64,000 bases of DNA. Source: Streptomyces sp. HPF1205 (GTDB lineage Bacteria; Actinomycetota; Actinomycetes; Streptomycetales; Streptomycetaceae). This document shows positions 16,538-25,451 of the stretch, one piece after another. The notes under the pieces were generated by a model, which ran no database searches, had not been told where the DNA came from, and saw only the letters and a program-made list of their open reading frames with translations. Position numbers and translations under genes: made by a program. Every line of letters begins with the position of its first letter. Position 1 is the stretch's first letter. Location: assembly GCF_020400825.1 (NCBI RefSeq), contig NZ_JAINVH010000009.1, positions 124,001 to 188,000 on the forward strand, in the 5' to 3' direction.

Positions 16538-16573
16538 ATTTGGATACCTTGTTATCCAAATTGATTTGGTCAA
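16538..16573 (-). promoter_or_regulatory. regulon control site D (double palindrome)
   Basis: CCAAATTGATTTGG (16556-16569) shares its left half with a second palindrome, ATTTGGATA and TATCCAAAT around 6 nt, which covers the -10 position. Three half-sites in a row could bind two dimers. It drives the cytosine methyltransferase. Confidence 0.8.
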
Positions 16574-16596
16574 AGAATCGACAAGAAAGCCGCAGG

Positions 16597-17424
16597 TCAG
16601 GCGATGGCGAACAGGTCGAGCTGCCGCGGCTGCCGCTGGAGCCAGCCATGGGTGGGCAGCGGCCCGCCCGGCTCGCCGTCCAGGATCACCAGCACCGTCC
16701 GCATCTGGGTGCCGGAGACCTTGAACGAGTTGTCGGGCAGCGGCTTGATCTCCCCGTCCGCGCGGGCGATCAGCTCACGGAACTCGCGCGTCGCCCGGTC
16801 GGTGTGCCAGGTGATGTACTCCGGCATCACCGCGACCAGCGTCCCGTCATCGGCCATGAAGCCGAGGGCGTGCATGACGTGCTCGATGGCCGTGGCGAAC
16901 GGCGGGTTCATCACCACCAGCCGGTAGCCGGTCTCCACCGCCAGCGGGTCGAGGTCAAGGAAGTCGCCCTCGGTGACGCTGCGCGCCGCCCCCTGCTTGC
17001 GCAGGGCCTGCACCCGCCGGGTGTCGATCTCGACGCAGTCCACGATGCCGCCCCGGCCAGTGGCCGGACCGGCGATCGAGCCGGTGCCGGCGGACGGCTC
17101 CAGCACCGTCGTGCCGGGCTGGATTCCGGCGTGCTCCAGCACCTCATGCACCACCGGCGGAGGGCTCGGGTACCAGGCGCGGTCATACGTCGACGGCCAC
17201 TCGCCCGCGGCCAGGCAGGCCGTCAGGAAGCTCTCCACGTGGAAGGGGAAGACGTGGGCGCGTACGGCCTTGCGTCCGTCCCACCGGCCGCCGACGTCCA
17301 CGAGCATCCGGTTCACCCGCATGTAGAGCAGGTCATCGAGGTGGAACGGGATCTGTACGCGGTCGCCACTGATGATCGTGCGGTCGTCGGTGAGAACGGC
17401 CAGAACGTCGCCGGGGATCTGCAT
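16597..17424 (-). CDS. class I SAM-dependent DNA methyltransferase, NPPF type
   Basis: 275 aa. SAM-binding motif I is LEPSAGTGSI (108-117), the acidic motif VEID follows at about 131-134 and the catalytic NPPF is at 173-176, the pattern of N6-adenine (or N4-cytosine) methyltransferases. A C-terminal extension ends in RQLDLFAIA, a textbook QLxLF sliding-clamp-binding peptide placed at the very end. No target-recognition domain is visible, so specificity is low or lent by a partner. The N-terminal 100 residues are unfamiliar. It follows the ParB-like gene with a GC hairpin between. Confidence 0.82.
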   Translation of the reverse strand: MQIPGDVLAVLTDDRTIISGDRVQIPFHLDDLLYMRVNRMLVDVGGRWDGRKAVRAHVFPFHVESFLTACLAAGEWPSTYDRAWYPSPPPVVHEVLEHAGIQPGTTVLEPSAGTGSIAGPATGRGGIVDCVEIDTRRVQALRKQGAARSVTEGDFLDLDPLAVETGYRLVVMNPPFATAIEHVMHALGFMADDGTLVAVMPEYITWHTDRATREFRELIARADGEIKPLPDNSFKVSGTQMRTVLVILDGEPGGPLPTHGWLQRQPRQLDLFAIA

Positions 17425-17454
17425 GGGTTCCTCCGTGGGTGGGTTGTGGGCGCT

Positions 17455-17478
17455 GCCCGCCCGGGGCGGCCGGGCGGC
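17455..17478 (-). terminator. GC-rich intergenic hairpin
   Basis: GCCCGCCCGG pairs with CCGGGCGGC, with one bulge and a short loop, in the gap between the 200-aa ParB-like gene and the adenine methyltransferase gene. Confidence 0.45.
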
Positions 17479-17505
17479 GCCGTCGGAATGCCGGGTGAGG
17501 GTGAT

Positions 17506-18108
17506 TCAGGACGCGGCGGCCAGGTCGCGGGCGGCGGCCTCGGCAGCGAGGAGACTGGAGAAGTGGCCGCCGAGCCAGCGGTCGAGCAACGCGGTCTGGG
17601 CGCCGGGGGTGAGTTCGGCGATGCGCTCGGCCAGTTCGACGGGCAGCTTTTCGTCGCGGAGGGCCTGTTCGGCGGCGGGGCAGAGGGTGAGGAGGCGGAG
17701 ACGGTTCTCGACGTGCTCGGCGCTGACCCCGCACTTGGTGGCGACGTCGGACACGTCGTGCCAGGCCGCGAGCCGGAAGAACAACTGCGTCTCTTCCAGC
17801 GGGCTGCACCGGCCGCGGGCCATCCGTTCGGCGACGGCCGCGGCGAGGACGCCGGGGACGTTGTACGCGGAGTCGTTGAGGACCAGGACCTTCACGACGC
17901 CGTCGCCGCGCCGCCGGGCTTCGCGCAGGGCGGTCTCGCCCATGACGAGGACGTAGCCGCAGCGGCTGGGTACGTATCGGACGACGATGCGGTCACCGGC
18001 GACCGCGTCGACCAGGTCGTCGAAGTCGACGGCGTCCAGGCGCTGGCCGAGTGGCGCGGTGTCGGTGTGGATGTTGCAGGTGGCGATCAGGTAAGTGCTG
18101 GCGGGCAC
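17506..18108 (-). CDS. divergent ParB-like protein
   Basis: 200 aa from the GTG at 18108, preceded by GAAGGAGA; the longer frame lacks a ribosome site. The ParB fold is recognisable but altered: GETALREARRRG stands where GERRWRAARLAG is expected, and SPLEETQLFFRLAAWHDVSD replaces the helix-turn-helix entry. The CTP-contacting arginines are partly lost. It may bind DNA without CTP-driven sliding. Second ParB relative of the block. Confidence 0.7.
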   Translation of the reverse strand: MPASTYLIATCNIHTDTAPLGQRLDAVDFDDLVDAVAGDRIVVRYVPSRCGYVLVMGETALREARRRGDGVVKVLVLNDSAYNVPGVLAAAVAERMARGRCSPLEETQLFFRLAAWHDVSDVATKCGVSAEHVENRLRLLTLCPAAEQALRDEKLPVELAERIAELTPGAQTALLDRWLGGHFSSLLAAEAAARDLAAAS

Positions 18109-18142
18109 CGGCGTCTCCTTCGTGCGTGCGGGCATGGCTGAA

Positions 18143-18173
18143 AGCGCCCGCCCGCCGAGGAGGGCGGGGCGCT
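18143..18173 (-). terminator. GC-rich hairpin
   Basis: AGCGCCC and GGGCGCT close a stem extended by further GC pairs, in the gap between the 100-aa gene and the ParB-like gene. Confidence 0.45.
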
Positions 18174-18188
18174 GTGGGTGGGTCGGGG

Positions 18189-18491
18189 TCAGTGGGTGGG
18201 CGCCTGCTGGGCGTCGAGCAGGGCGCGGGCGGCAAGGCGGGCTTCGGCCCAGGCGTGGATGAGGGCGACGCCGGCGTCGGCGGCGGCCTCGCCGGGGGCC
18301 TTGCCGCTGTCGAGCCCGTCCGCGTACCGGGTCGCGAGTGCCGTCAGGGCGCTGTCGCTGGTGAAGGTGGCGACCAGTTCCTCAAGGTCCAGGTGCGGCC
18401 ACTGCTCATGGAGGGTGCGCGCGGCGAACGCGGCGATCTTGCCGACGGCTTCGCCGAGAACAATGGCTGAGAGGGCGGGCCGGTTGTCCAT
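18189..18491 (-). CDS. small helical protein of unknown function
   Basis: 100 aa from the ATG at 18491 (AGGGAGTA upstream). Alanine-rich helices throughout, with LDLEELVATFTSDSALTALA in the middle; no cysteines or membrane segment. First gene behind site E. Confidence 0.5.
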   Translation of the reverse strand: MDNRPALSAIVLGEAVGKIAAFAARTLHEQWPHLDLEELVATFTSDSALTALATRYADGLDSGKAPGEAAADAGVALIHAWAEARLAARALLDAQQAPTH

Positions 18492-18547
18492 CGCTACTCC
18501 CTGGTGGTTGGGGATGGTCACACCTTCATCCTTGTTCCCGCCTCTCT

Positions 18548-18577
18548 GTTTAACCTCCATTGTCCAAATTGATTTGG
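18548..18577 (-). promoter_or_regulatory. regulon control site E
   Basis: CCAAATTGATTTGG at 18564-18577; in minus sense 11 nt then TAAACA, and leader motif AGGATGAAGGTGTGA. It drives the 100-aa gene, the ParB-like gene and the adenine methyltransferase. Confidence 0.8.
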
Positions 18578-18593
18578 ATATCGCGAGGATGGT

Positions 18594-20045
18594 TTAGTGC
18601 TGCTCGCTGAAGAGGCCCGACTGCCCGCCGGGCTCGGGAGCGGGAGGGTCCTGCGGGGCGGGCTGGATCGGGCAGGTGATGCCGCGGCCCGGCGATCCGG
18701 TCCAGCCGCTTCGGAAGGCATGGCCGCGCGCGGCCAGCAGCTCGGTCACCGCGGTCAGCAGGGCCTCCGACCACACCGACTCGGTGAACTTCCGGCCATC
18801 CGGCGCGGTGACCGTCTCCGGCTCGTAGCCTGGGTGCGGCCGGCCGCATCCGTCGAGCCAGATCACCACCGCCTCGGTGGCGTCCCACTGGCATTCGACG
18901 CGGACCCGCTTGGGCGTCTTCGGGTCCGAGTGGCGCTTCGTCTTCGGAACCGCGGCCAGGGCCTGGCGAATCGACTCGGCCGGTGCCGCCTCGGCCGCCT
19001 GCCGGGCCGCCTTCGCCCCCGGGACCTTCCCTTCGGCGAGGAAGGCCCGCATCGCCTCGCCCGGGCAGCGACCGCCGACCTGGGTGTAGTCCGCGGTGTG
19101 CGTGCCGACCCGGCCGCCCTGAGTGGCGTCCTCCAGCGTGACGACCGGGGAGGAGCGCCGCAGGTTCCACGCCACCGAAAGCGACTTGGGGTTGACGCGC
19201 CGCACCTCCAGCCAGGACCCGATGTACAGGACGAAGTCGCCGGGCACGAAGTCCTGCGGCCCCCACAGCTTCACCCCCTCTGCCTTGGCCTTGGCCACGA
19301 GGTCTTGCCAGTGGGCGATCTCGTCGCACAGGTCGAGATGGTCGAAGTCCAGGCGGGCGAGCCGGTCGACCAGTGCCTCCGGCGGCACCGGCTCGCCTCG
19401 CTCGGCCGCACGGACCGCGGCGTCGACTGTCCGCTCCAACTGGCGCTCGACGTCCCGTCGCCGGGCGCCGAGGCGTTCCAGCCGGCGCAGCGTGACCCGC
19501 GGGTCTTTGCGGTGTTTCTCGTAAGCCGCGGGGGCCTCCGCGCGACGCTGGAAGTAGTCGGCTGTCTTCTGCTCGGCGATGGCCTGGCCGTCGAGCCGGT
19601 GCATGCGCTCCAGGTCGCGGCGGTGCCGCCCCTCCGAGTGGTGCCCGATCTTGATGGGCTCGCCCTGCAGAACGTGGCCGATGCGGCGGCCGGTCTCCCA
19701 CTTGGCGTCCGACGACGCCTGCTTGCGGCCTGCCGCATCGTTGTACCATTCGGCGCGCCGGTCCGCCCGCTCGTAGCGTTCGGCTTCGGCCTCGGCGAAG
19801 GAGCGGCGGGTGGTCTCGTCAATGTCGAGGGTCACCGCGTGCCCGGCGGCCTCCAGGGCGGCCTGTGCGCGGCCGATGCGCCAGGTGTCGGCCCGCTTGT
19901 CGCGGGAGTGCCGCAGGTAGATGCCAATCGACCGGGAGTACCGGAAGCCGTGCGGGGCGACCAGCTGGTAGACGCCGTCGCCCTTGCTGGAGCCGTCGAG
20001 CAGCGTGCCTTCGGCCCGGGTGTGGGTGATGGTGATGTCGGCCAT
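18594..20045 (-). CDS. DUF3560 protein with clamp-binding-like tail
   Basis: 483 aa from the ATG at 20045 (AAGGAGGC upstream). The DUF3560 signature is clear: HHSEGRHRRDLERMHRLDGQ preceded by the GRRIGHVLQGEPIKIG segment. Such genes are common on conjugative plasmids and phages, and their role is unknown. A charged helical region follows. The C-terminus is a separate domain of about 200 aa (VECQWDATEAVVIWLDG) that ends in GQSGLFSEQH, a weaker match to the QxxLF clamp-binding tail. Third gene of the unit from site F. Confidence 0.82.
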   Translation of the reverse strand: MADITITHTRAEGTLLDGSSKGDGVYQLVAPHGFRYSRSIGIYLRHSRDKRADTWRIGRAQAALEAAGHAVTLDIDETTRRSFAEAEAERYERADRRAEWYNDAAGRKQASSDAKWETGRRIGHVLQGEPIKIGHHSEGRHRRDLERMHRLDGQAIAEQKTADYFQRRAEAPAAYEKHRKDPRVTLRRLERLGARRRDVERQLERTVDAAVRAAERGEPVPPEALVDRLARLDFDHLDLCDEIAHWQDLVAKAKAEGVKLWGPQDFVPGDFVLYIGSWLEVRRVNPKSLSVAWNLRRSSPVVTLEDATQGGRVGTHTADYTQVGGRCPGEAMRAFLAEGKVPGAKAARQAAEAAPAESIRQALAAVPKTKRHSDPKTPKRVRVECQWDATEAVVIWLDGCGRPHPGYEPETVTAPDGRKFTESVWSEALLTAVTELLAARGHAFRSGWTGSPGRGITCPIQPAPQDPPAPEPGGQSGLFSEQH

Positions 20046-20067
20046 GGCCGTGCCTCCTTGATGGGTG

Positions 20068-20304
20068 TCAGCGCCGGTCCTGGACGGCGTCGGTGTGGAT
20101 GCCGAGGAAGTCGGCGAGCGCGGCGGGGCCGGTGAAGGTGTGCTCGCACGCCAGCAGCAGGTCGTCGTCCGGGCCGCCGATCTCCACCTGGGTGTCGTAG
20201 AGGGTGATGGAGATGTGGCTGAGGCTGATGGCGGCCCGGGCGGCCAGGGCAAGGAGCTGGTCCGCGGTCGGGTGGATCGTGTCGTCGTCGGGCTGGTCGG
20301 TCAT
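20068..20304 (-). CDS. small acidic protein
   Basis: 78 aa: MTDQPDDDTIHPTADQLLAL, then a strand-rich centre and a short helix. GGAAGGAA precedes the ATG. Unknown family. It lies between the 119-aa gene and the DUF3560 gene. Confidence 0.5.
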   Translation of the reverse strand: MTDQPDDDTIHPTADQLLALAARAAISLSHISITLYDTQVEIGGPDDDLLLACEHTFTGPAALADFLGIHTDAVQDRR

Positions 20305-20332
20305 GGTCGTCGTTCCTTCCGGTGATGGTGGG

Positions 20333-20356
20333 CTGGCCCGGCGGGCGCCGGGCCAG
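20333..20356 (-). terminator. perfect 10-bp hairpin
   Basis: CTGGCCCGGC, loop GGGC, GCCGGGCCAG, just after the stop of the 119-aa gene; without a U-tract. Confidence 0.6.
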
Positions 20357-20362
20357 CGGGGG

Positions 20363-20722
20363 TCAGTCCGTGTACATGTCGGTCGCGGCCAGGAAGTCGC
20401 GGTAGCCGGCGAAGCGCTGCCGCTCGATCTCGTTGGTCATCGCGCACGAGGTCTGGGCGTCGCCGGTGGAGAGGAGCTGCCGGGTGAGGCGCTTGCGAAG
20501 CCGGTTGAACGCGGTGGCGAAGTCCTCGCCCTCGGCGTCTTCCAGGAGCATCCGGTAGGGGAGGGCCTGCCCTGCGGCCCTGGCCGCGTGGCGGTAGTCG
20601 CTGCCGTCGACCAGCCTGCTCGTGTCGGTCAGGCGGGCGGCCAGGTCTTCGCGGGCCTTCTTCTCGCGGGCGATGGCCTTGTTGGCGAGGTCGGTGAGGA
20701 TGGTGATGGTGCTGGCGTCCAT
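20363..20722 (-). CDS. small helical protein
   Basis: 119 aa from ATG 20722. N-terminal half is a long charged helix (DLANKAIAREKKAREDLAAR), and the C-terminal half is mixed with FNRLRKRLTRQLLSTGDAQT. No family recognised. First gene behind site F. Confidence 0.5.
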   Translation of the reverse strand: MDASTITILTDLANKAIAREKKAREDLAARLTDTSRLVDGSDYRHAARAAGQALPYRMLLEDAEGEDFATAFNRLRKRLTRQLLSTGDAQTSCAMTNEIERQRFAGYRDFLAATDMYTD

Positions 20723-20786
20723 TTCGGGCCCCCTTGGAGGGTTGTTGGTGGTTGTTGTGACACCTTCATCATTGACCAAGTGCCTC

Positions 20787-20820
20787 AGGTTACCCGCGAT
20801 AGCCAAATTGATTTGGTCAA
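20787..20820 (-). promoter_or_regulatory. regulon control site F
   Basis: CCAAATTGATTTGG at 20803-20816; in minus sense 10 nt then TAACCT, then the leader motif TTGGTCAATGATGAAGG. Confidence 0.82.
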
Positions 20821-20832
20821 AGAATCGGCAAG

Positions 20833-21955
20833 CTAGCCGGCCAGGCCGCTGTTTGTGTCGGCCGTTGCGAACAGGTCGAGCTGTTCCGCGTCGGGTTCGG
20901 CCGCCGGGGGCGGCGGCAGCTCCTGCGGCCTGCGGGAGGAGCGCGGCAGTTCCGGTTTCGGCTGCGGGTGGGCGGCATCGGCCCGCAGGTCTGCCACCAC
21001 TGCCGGGTGCAGGCGGTGTTCCCCGATCTCCTGCGCGGTGGGTACCCGGCCGGCCTGGCGCCGCTGGAAGCGCAAGCGGACGCCGTTGACGGCCGCCCAC
21101 GCCGCCCGCATCCGCTCCTCGCGGTCCTTCCAGGCGTGCAGCCGGTCCACCGCCTCGTAGAACGCCTCCCGGTCCGCGCGCCGTTGCTGCTCGTCCTCGC
21201 GGGCGCGTTCGGCCAGCCGAGCCTCCTGCTCGCCGCCGAGCAGGGGTCGCAGCCGCTCCCGCCATTCCTCCTCGCGGGCCTTGGCGGCCGGTGCTGGCCG
21301 CCACCGCTTCCACACCGCGACCGCCTGACGGCCGTCCCCGGTCACGCGCACCGGCCGGCGGCCGAGCGCGTCCGGTTCGCCGAGGGCGAGGAAACCGGCT
21401 TCAGTCAGCCGCGGTAGCCGGTGACTGCTGACGGCGCGGCCGGGCTGTACCGGGGCGGACAACTTGCGCAGTGTGCCGTCCGGGTAGTGGTACAGGCATC
21501 CGGCCGCGGCCGACGCCATGACGGTGGCCTGTCCAGCCGACCAGCCGAGCGTGCGCGCCTGGGCGCGCTGCAACCGCAGCTCTTTCGGGTCCGCGGCCGG
21601 TGCGGGTGGCGCCGGTTCCTCGAGGGCGGCCGGCCGCCGCGCGGCGGAGGGAACTGGCGTACCCGCGTGCCGCTGTTGGCGACGACCGCGTGCGGGCGGG
21701 GCTTGTCCTCGTAGTACACCGAGACGTGGAACGGGAACGGGCCCGCGGCCAGGCGCGCTTCGATGTCGTCGGCGCGGGCGGCGATAGTCTCGTCCGCGTG
21801 CCGGGTGAGTGTGACAACCCAGGTGCCGGTGCGCTCGCCGTGGCGGTACTCGCCTTCAACGCGAAGCCCTTGCCACGGCCCTGGGTGAGGCCGAGGTCGC
21901 GCACGACGCAGGCGACCGCGACGGACGGGGTGCGCCGTGCGGGGACGGGGACCAT
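20833..21955 (-). pseudogene. frameshifted DNA-binding-like protein with QLDLF tail
   Basis: Reads as one gene in three frames. The start at 21955 has GAAGGGA and gives VACVVRDLGLTQGRGKGF; the next frame continues VEGEYRHGERTGTWVV and FPFHVSVYYEDKPRPH; the last frame, open to 20833, gives RAQARTLGWSAGQATVMASA, a basic region and the tail EQLDLFATA. Both shifts (near 21862 and between 21650 and 21690) are explained by one missing base. The C-terminal QLDLF is a clean sliding-clamp-binding motif. The 246-aa downstream part could be made on its own from ATG 21573. Either a pseudogene or residual sequencing indels. Confidence 0.65.
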
Positions 21956-22016
21956 GGGAACTCCCTTCGGGACGGGTCGGGACCCAGCCCCCGTGGTGGG
22001 GGGAAGGGCCGGCAGG

Positions 22017-22274
22017 TCACAGGAGGCGCGTGGCGGACATGGCGGCTTCCACGATGGGCATGGTCTGCAGCCAGGTCGCCACGACGCAGGCGGACATCTC
22101 GCAGCCGTCGCCGAGGACGCCTGGGATGCACGCCCGGCCGCTGTCCGGGGGGAGCTGGACTGTCCACTCCGAGCCGGCGTAGCGGACCTTGGTGCTCAGG
22201 CCGAGGTCCGTGCGCTGCCAGTCGGTGGCGCCGGCGGCCGCGGTGAAGATGGCGTTGATCCCGTTCTGGTCCAT
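22017..22274 (-). CDS. small protein of unknown function
   Basis: 85 aa from ATG 22274 with AAAGGGA. Sequence MDQNGINAIFTAAAGATDWQ, then WTVQLPPDSGR, and a helical end. The in-frame upstream ATGATG belongs to the conserved leader. Unknown function. Confidence 0.5.
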   Translation of the reverse strand: MDQNGINAIFTAAAGATDWQRTDLGLSTKVRYAGSEWTVQLPPDSGRACIPGVLGDGCEMSACVVATWLQTMPIVEAAMSATRLL

Positions 22275-22330
22275 AGCTGTCCCTTTTTTGCTGGTTGGTG
22301 GCGACATCTTCATCATTGACCTCCCACTTC

Positions 22331-22361
22331 CGGGTAACCTCCGTTCTCCAAATTGTTTTGG
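22331..22361 (-). promoter_or_regulatory. regulon control site G
   Basis: CCAAATTGTTTTGG at 22348-22361, 11 nt, TACCCG, then GGTCAATGATGAAGATG as leader. It drives the 85-aa gene and the frameshifted gene. Confidence 0.8.
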
Positions 22362-22376
22362 ATAGTGCGGGAATGG

Positions 22377-22780
22377 TTATGCGCGGCCGTCGCGGATCAC
22401 GGCCAGGAACTGCCGCTGGTAGCCGATGCCCAGACCCAGCGGGGGCGCGTCCGCCAGCGGCCACACCGCGCGGCACGCCTGGACGTAGGAGCGGCCGGCG
22501 AGCACGGTGGCGTCGGCCCGCGCGAAACCCAGACGCCGCGCCTGCTCGCGCAGCTCGCCCGCGGTGATGCTGCCCGGGCCGCCCAGGCGCACGTCGTACG
22601 GGGCCAGGATGCGGGCCAGGGGCACGAAGCCGTGCAGGCCGGAGAGGATGAGGAGGAACCCGCCGCGGGCGGTGAGCTATTCGGCCGCCACACGGCAGGA
22701 ACGGTGGTACTGGCCGGCGTACAGCTCGGCGGTCGGTGCGGGGTGGCCGAGCTGGGAACTGAACTTGGACTCCCTGGTGT
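22377..22780 (-). pseudogene. DUF6884 gene broken by a stop codon
   Basis: The typical DUF6884 order is readable: HPAPTAELYAGQYHRSCRVA, then ILSGLHGFVPLARILAPYDV, then LAGRSYVQACRAVWPLADA and a GLGIGYQ end. An in-frame TAG at 22677-22679 separates the first two, and the usual N-terminus with a Cys-x-Lys turn is missing upstream. An 82-aa C-terminal piece could start at ATG 22625. It has lost its own control region, which marks the edge of the inserted ABC-3C segment. Confidence 0.7.
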
Positions 22781-22957
22781 CGGTCGGCTCTTGGTGGCGG
22801 TGTGAGGGTCGGAGATCACCGAGTCTTGCTGGCTCGGGTTCAGGACGGTGGCTGCAGCCAGCGCCGCGCCAGAGCGAGATTCACCTCGGCGTTATCGCTC
22901 CAAGAGCAGACCTCCAGCCACAGGAGGCCCGGGACAGGGCCGGACCCCGGTTTGTCG

Positions 22958-24928
22958 TCAGGACTCCGAAGGGCGTGGAGCAACCTGGTCGACCCATTCC
23001 TGAGGAATGAGCTTCTCGCCGTGGCGCCAGTTGTGCACCACGGACTCCTGGAACCAGTCCTCGGCGAGATTGGCGTGGTCGCAGATGATCACCTGCAGAT
23101 GTGGGGCAAGCTCGTGCACGACGTCGTAGATGAGCCGGAACAGTCGGCTTACCGCTTCGCGGTCGGTGTCGCTGCGCGGTTCGCCAGAGCGCTGGTCGAC
23201 CTCGGAGCGGTACCAGACCTGGGTGGGCTGGTCGAGCATCAAGATACGGGGAACGGGTCGATGCTGGCGGACGAAGTAGCGGTGAAGGGCGAGGTGGGCG
23301 ACGAGGTGGTAGCCGACCCAGTTCTCGCCGCTGCCGATGCGGAAGAGCGGAGCGGGACCCTGTTCAGTGTCGGCGACGACGGTCAGGCGGCTTAGGTCCA
23401 GGCGCACGCTGCTTCCGCCGTGCTCGAGTTCGAGGTGGTTCGCCCAGGCGGTCATGTCCTGGCTGACGGCCACCAGCCGGGAGGTCACCTGCTCGCGCTC
23501 CTCCGCCGGGTCGAGTTCCGCCTCCAAGACGGACACTCGTTGTTGTGCGAACTCCAAGAGCTGCCGCAGTCGTTGAAGCTCTGCGTCGGAGGCGGCCGGC
23601 AGGGATGCGAGCGTGGCGTGGATACGCCCGCGGGTGAAGTTGCGGGCCGCGTCCTGGGGCATCTGGTCGGCTGCGGAGGTCGCCGCAGTGATCTGCCGCA
23701 GGGCCGCCTCGACGGTGCGCAGCTGGGCGCGGAGCTCGTCGGCTCGCTCGTCCAGGGCGGTCAGTGCTGTGCGGCGGGCAGGGCGGGCCGACTCGATGCC
23801 GGTCAGCTGCTCGCTCAGCCGACGTAAGTGCCGGTCCAGGTCGGCGACCGAAGGATCGGGGTTGTCCATCGTGTTGCCGCACAGTGCGCAGGCCGTGAGC
23901 GGGCTGGTGCCGTCGGGATCGAGGCCCAGCAGGTGCAGGCTGGTTAGCCTGGCTCTCTGGGTGTGCACGGCGCCTTCGAAGCCGACCTCGGTCGATTCCT
24001 GCTGGAGCAGGATCTCCCGCTCGGCCGCGACGCTGCGCAGCTGATTGCGCAGGTTGTCGCGGGTCTGCAGCAGCTGTTCCGTGCGCGATGCGCTCTCCCG
24101 GTCGGTGGTGGGGGCAAGGTCGGAGGCCGCCGGCGCGACGGCGGCCTGCAGAGCGGCGACGGCGGTGCCCCGTTCGGGCTCTTCGAGCGTTGCCACCATG
24201 CCGAGGGCGTACGCCTCCTGCCACAGTGCCGACAGAGTCGCTCCGGCAAGCTGGGCGGCCTCCTGCGCCCTGCGGAAGGCAGTCTCGGCGGTCTTCAAAT
24301 CGCGTCTCGCTGCCGAGAGTTGGGCGCGTCGGAGGGCCTGGTCACGCGGGACGGCGCCGAGGAAGTAGGGGATGGTGTCCTTAAGGGTCTGGGCCATGCC
24401 GGGCTCACCCTGCCGGTGGAACAGCAGGGTCTGGTTGGCGATCTCGCTCTGTCGCTGCAGGCACAGCAACGCGGCGTGACCCAGGTGGGCCTCGACACTG
24501 TTGCGGGCGGATCCGGGCGGCGGCTCGTGGAGATTCTCCTCGATGCCGATCCTGCGCCCCAGTTGCTCGCGGACCGCGTTGGAGTCCACGTCGGCTTCCA
24601 GCTCCGCAGCCTCCAAAGGCTGCAGGTCCTGGCCGAACCGCAGCATGGCGCGCTGTGTCGAGCTCTTGCCCGGCAATGGGGCGGGGCGGGCCACGAAGGC
24701 CCGGCCGGCGCCGAGATCGAGCAGCGCCGCGTACCAGGTGACGGTCTGGGTGATCGGTCCGATCGGCATCTGGAGGCTGTCGCGCCCCAGGCAGTACTCC
24801 AGGATGTCCAGCAGTGCGCTCTTTCCGGTTTTGGACTCGCCGGTGACGACGTTCAGCGCGCCGGGCTTGAACTCCAGGATCCGCCGGTCACCGGAGTTGT
24901 TGTAAAGGGCGATAGCGAGCAGTTGCAC
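22958..24928 (-). CDS. ABC-three-component system ATPase (DUF3732-type, SMC-like)
   Basis: 656 aa from the GTG at 24928, four bases after the middle-component stop. Walker A is GESKTGKS at about 30-37, a long coiled coil fills the centre with CALCGN near 347 as a possible zinc hook, and [12 protein letters not shown] with following acids near 560 is the Walker B region. This is the Rad50/SMC-like ATPase of ABC-3C conflict systems, expected to sense DNA ends or structures and to switch the effector. The operon order is effector, middle component, ATPase, all minus strand. C-terminus complete. Confidence 0.85.
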   Translation of the reverse strand: MQLLAIALYNNSGDRRILEFKPGALNVVTGESKTGKSALLDILEYCLGRDSLQMPIGPITQTVTWYAALLDLGAGRAFVARPAPLPGKSSTQRAMLRFGQDLQPLEAAELEADVDSNAVREQLGRRIGIEENLHEPPPGSARNSVEAHLGHAALLCLQRQSEIANQTLLFHRQGEPGMAQTLKDTIPYFLGAVPRDQALRRAQLSAARRDLKTAETAFRRAQEAAQLAGATLSALWQEAYALGMVATLEEPERGTAVAALQAAVAPAASDLAPTTDRESASRTEQLLQTRDNLRNQLRSVAAEREILLQQESTEVGFEGAVHTQRARLTSLHLLGLDPDGTSPLTACALCGNTMDNPDPSVADLDRHLRRLSEQLTGIESARPARRTALTALDERADELRAQLRTVEAALRQITAATSAADQMPQDAARNFTRGRIHATLASLPAASDAELQRLRQLLEFAQQRVSVLEAELDPAEEREQVTSRLVAVSQDMTAWANHLELEHGGSSVRLDLSRLTVVADTEQGPAPLFRIGSGENWVGYHLVAHLALHRYFVRQHRPVPRILMLDQPTQVWYRSEVDQRSGEPRSDTDREAVSRLFRLIYDVVHELAPHLQVIICDHANLAEDWFQESVVHNWRHGEKLIPQEWVDQVAPRPSES

Positions 24929-24932
24929 CGGA

Positions 24933-25418
24933 TCAGGGTGCCACGCCGAGCAGTGCAAGCACAGTTGCCGGACTGTCGGTCTTTGCCAGCCATCGGCCGA
25001 CAAGGTTGGCTTTCCGCAGGATCTCGTTGAGTTGGGCGGGTGGGCGCATTCCGCGGGGCCGCTTGCGGGCGACGGCGAAGAGGCGGTCCTGCTCGATGCT
25101 GAGCACTTCGTGGGCCAATCCAAAGCGAAGGCCTGCCCGGACTGGTTCGACGAGGCCAACCGCGCGCTGCGGAAGTCCGGCGCGCGGCACCGGGTTGCGA
25201 GATACCCACGTGGCCAGGTGTGTCGCTGTGGAGGCTGGCAGGGCTTCGCGGGTGCCGCGGTGCAGCACCATAGGGGCGACAACGAACGACAGCACAAAGG
25301 GAACACCCTGGCCGGTCTCCTTGGAGTGTCCCTCGGCGGCAGTGGCCAGTAGCGCGGCGATCAGTGCCGGATTGAGCATCGCTGCGACCACGGAAGGCTG
25401 CTCGCTCCATCCCGTCAT
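24933..25418 (-). CDS. ABC-three-component system middle component
   Basis: 161 aa. Follows the pattern of the small linker protein of ABC-3C systems: [17 protein letters not shown] near the N-terminus, [20 protein letters not shown], then [20 protein letters not shown]. It is thought to couple the ATPase to the effector. It lies 33 bp after the effector gene and 4 bp before the ATPase. Confidence 0.8.
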   Translation of the reverse strand: MTGWSEQPSVVAAMLNPALIAALLATAAEGHSKETGQGVPFVLSFVVAPMVLHRGTREALPASTATHLATWVSRNPVPRAGLPQRAVGLVEPVRAGLRFGLAHEVLSIEQDRLFAVARKRPRGMRPPAQLNEILRKANLVGRWLAKTDSPATVLALLGVAP

Positions 25419-25451
25419 TTCCGCCTCCCCCCGGTCCCTCGCACACCCGGC

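Noticed and set aside
22274..22316. ATGATG in the conserved leaders as true starts
   Set aside because: They are in frame for some genes but not others, while a second ATG with a proper ribosome site exists in every unit; the motif is conserved as DNA or RNA, not as peptide.
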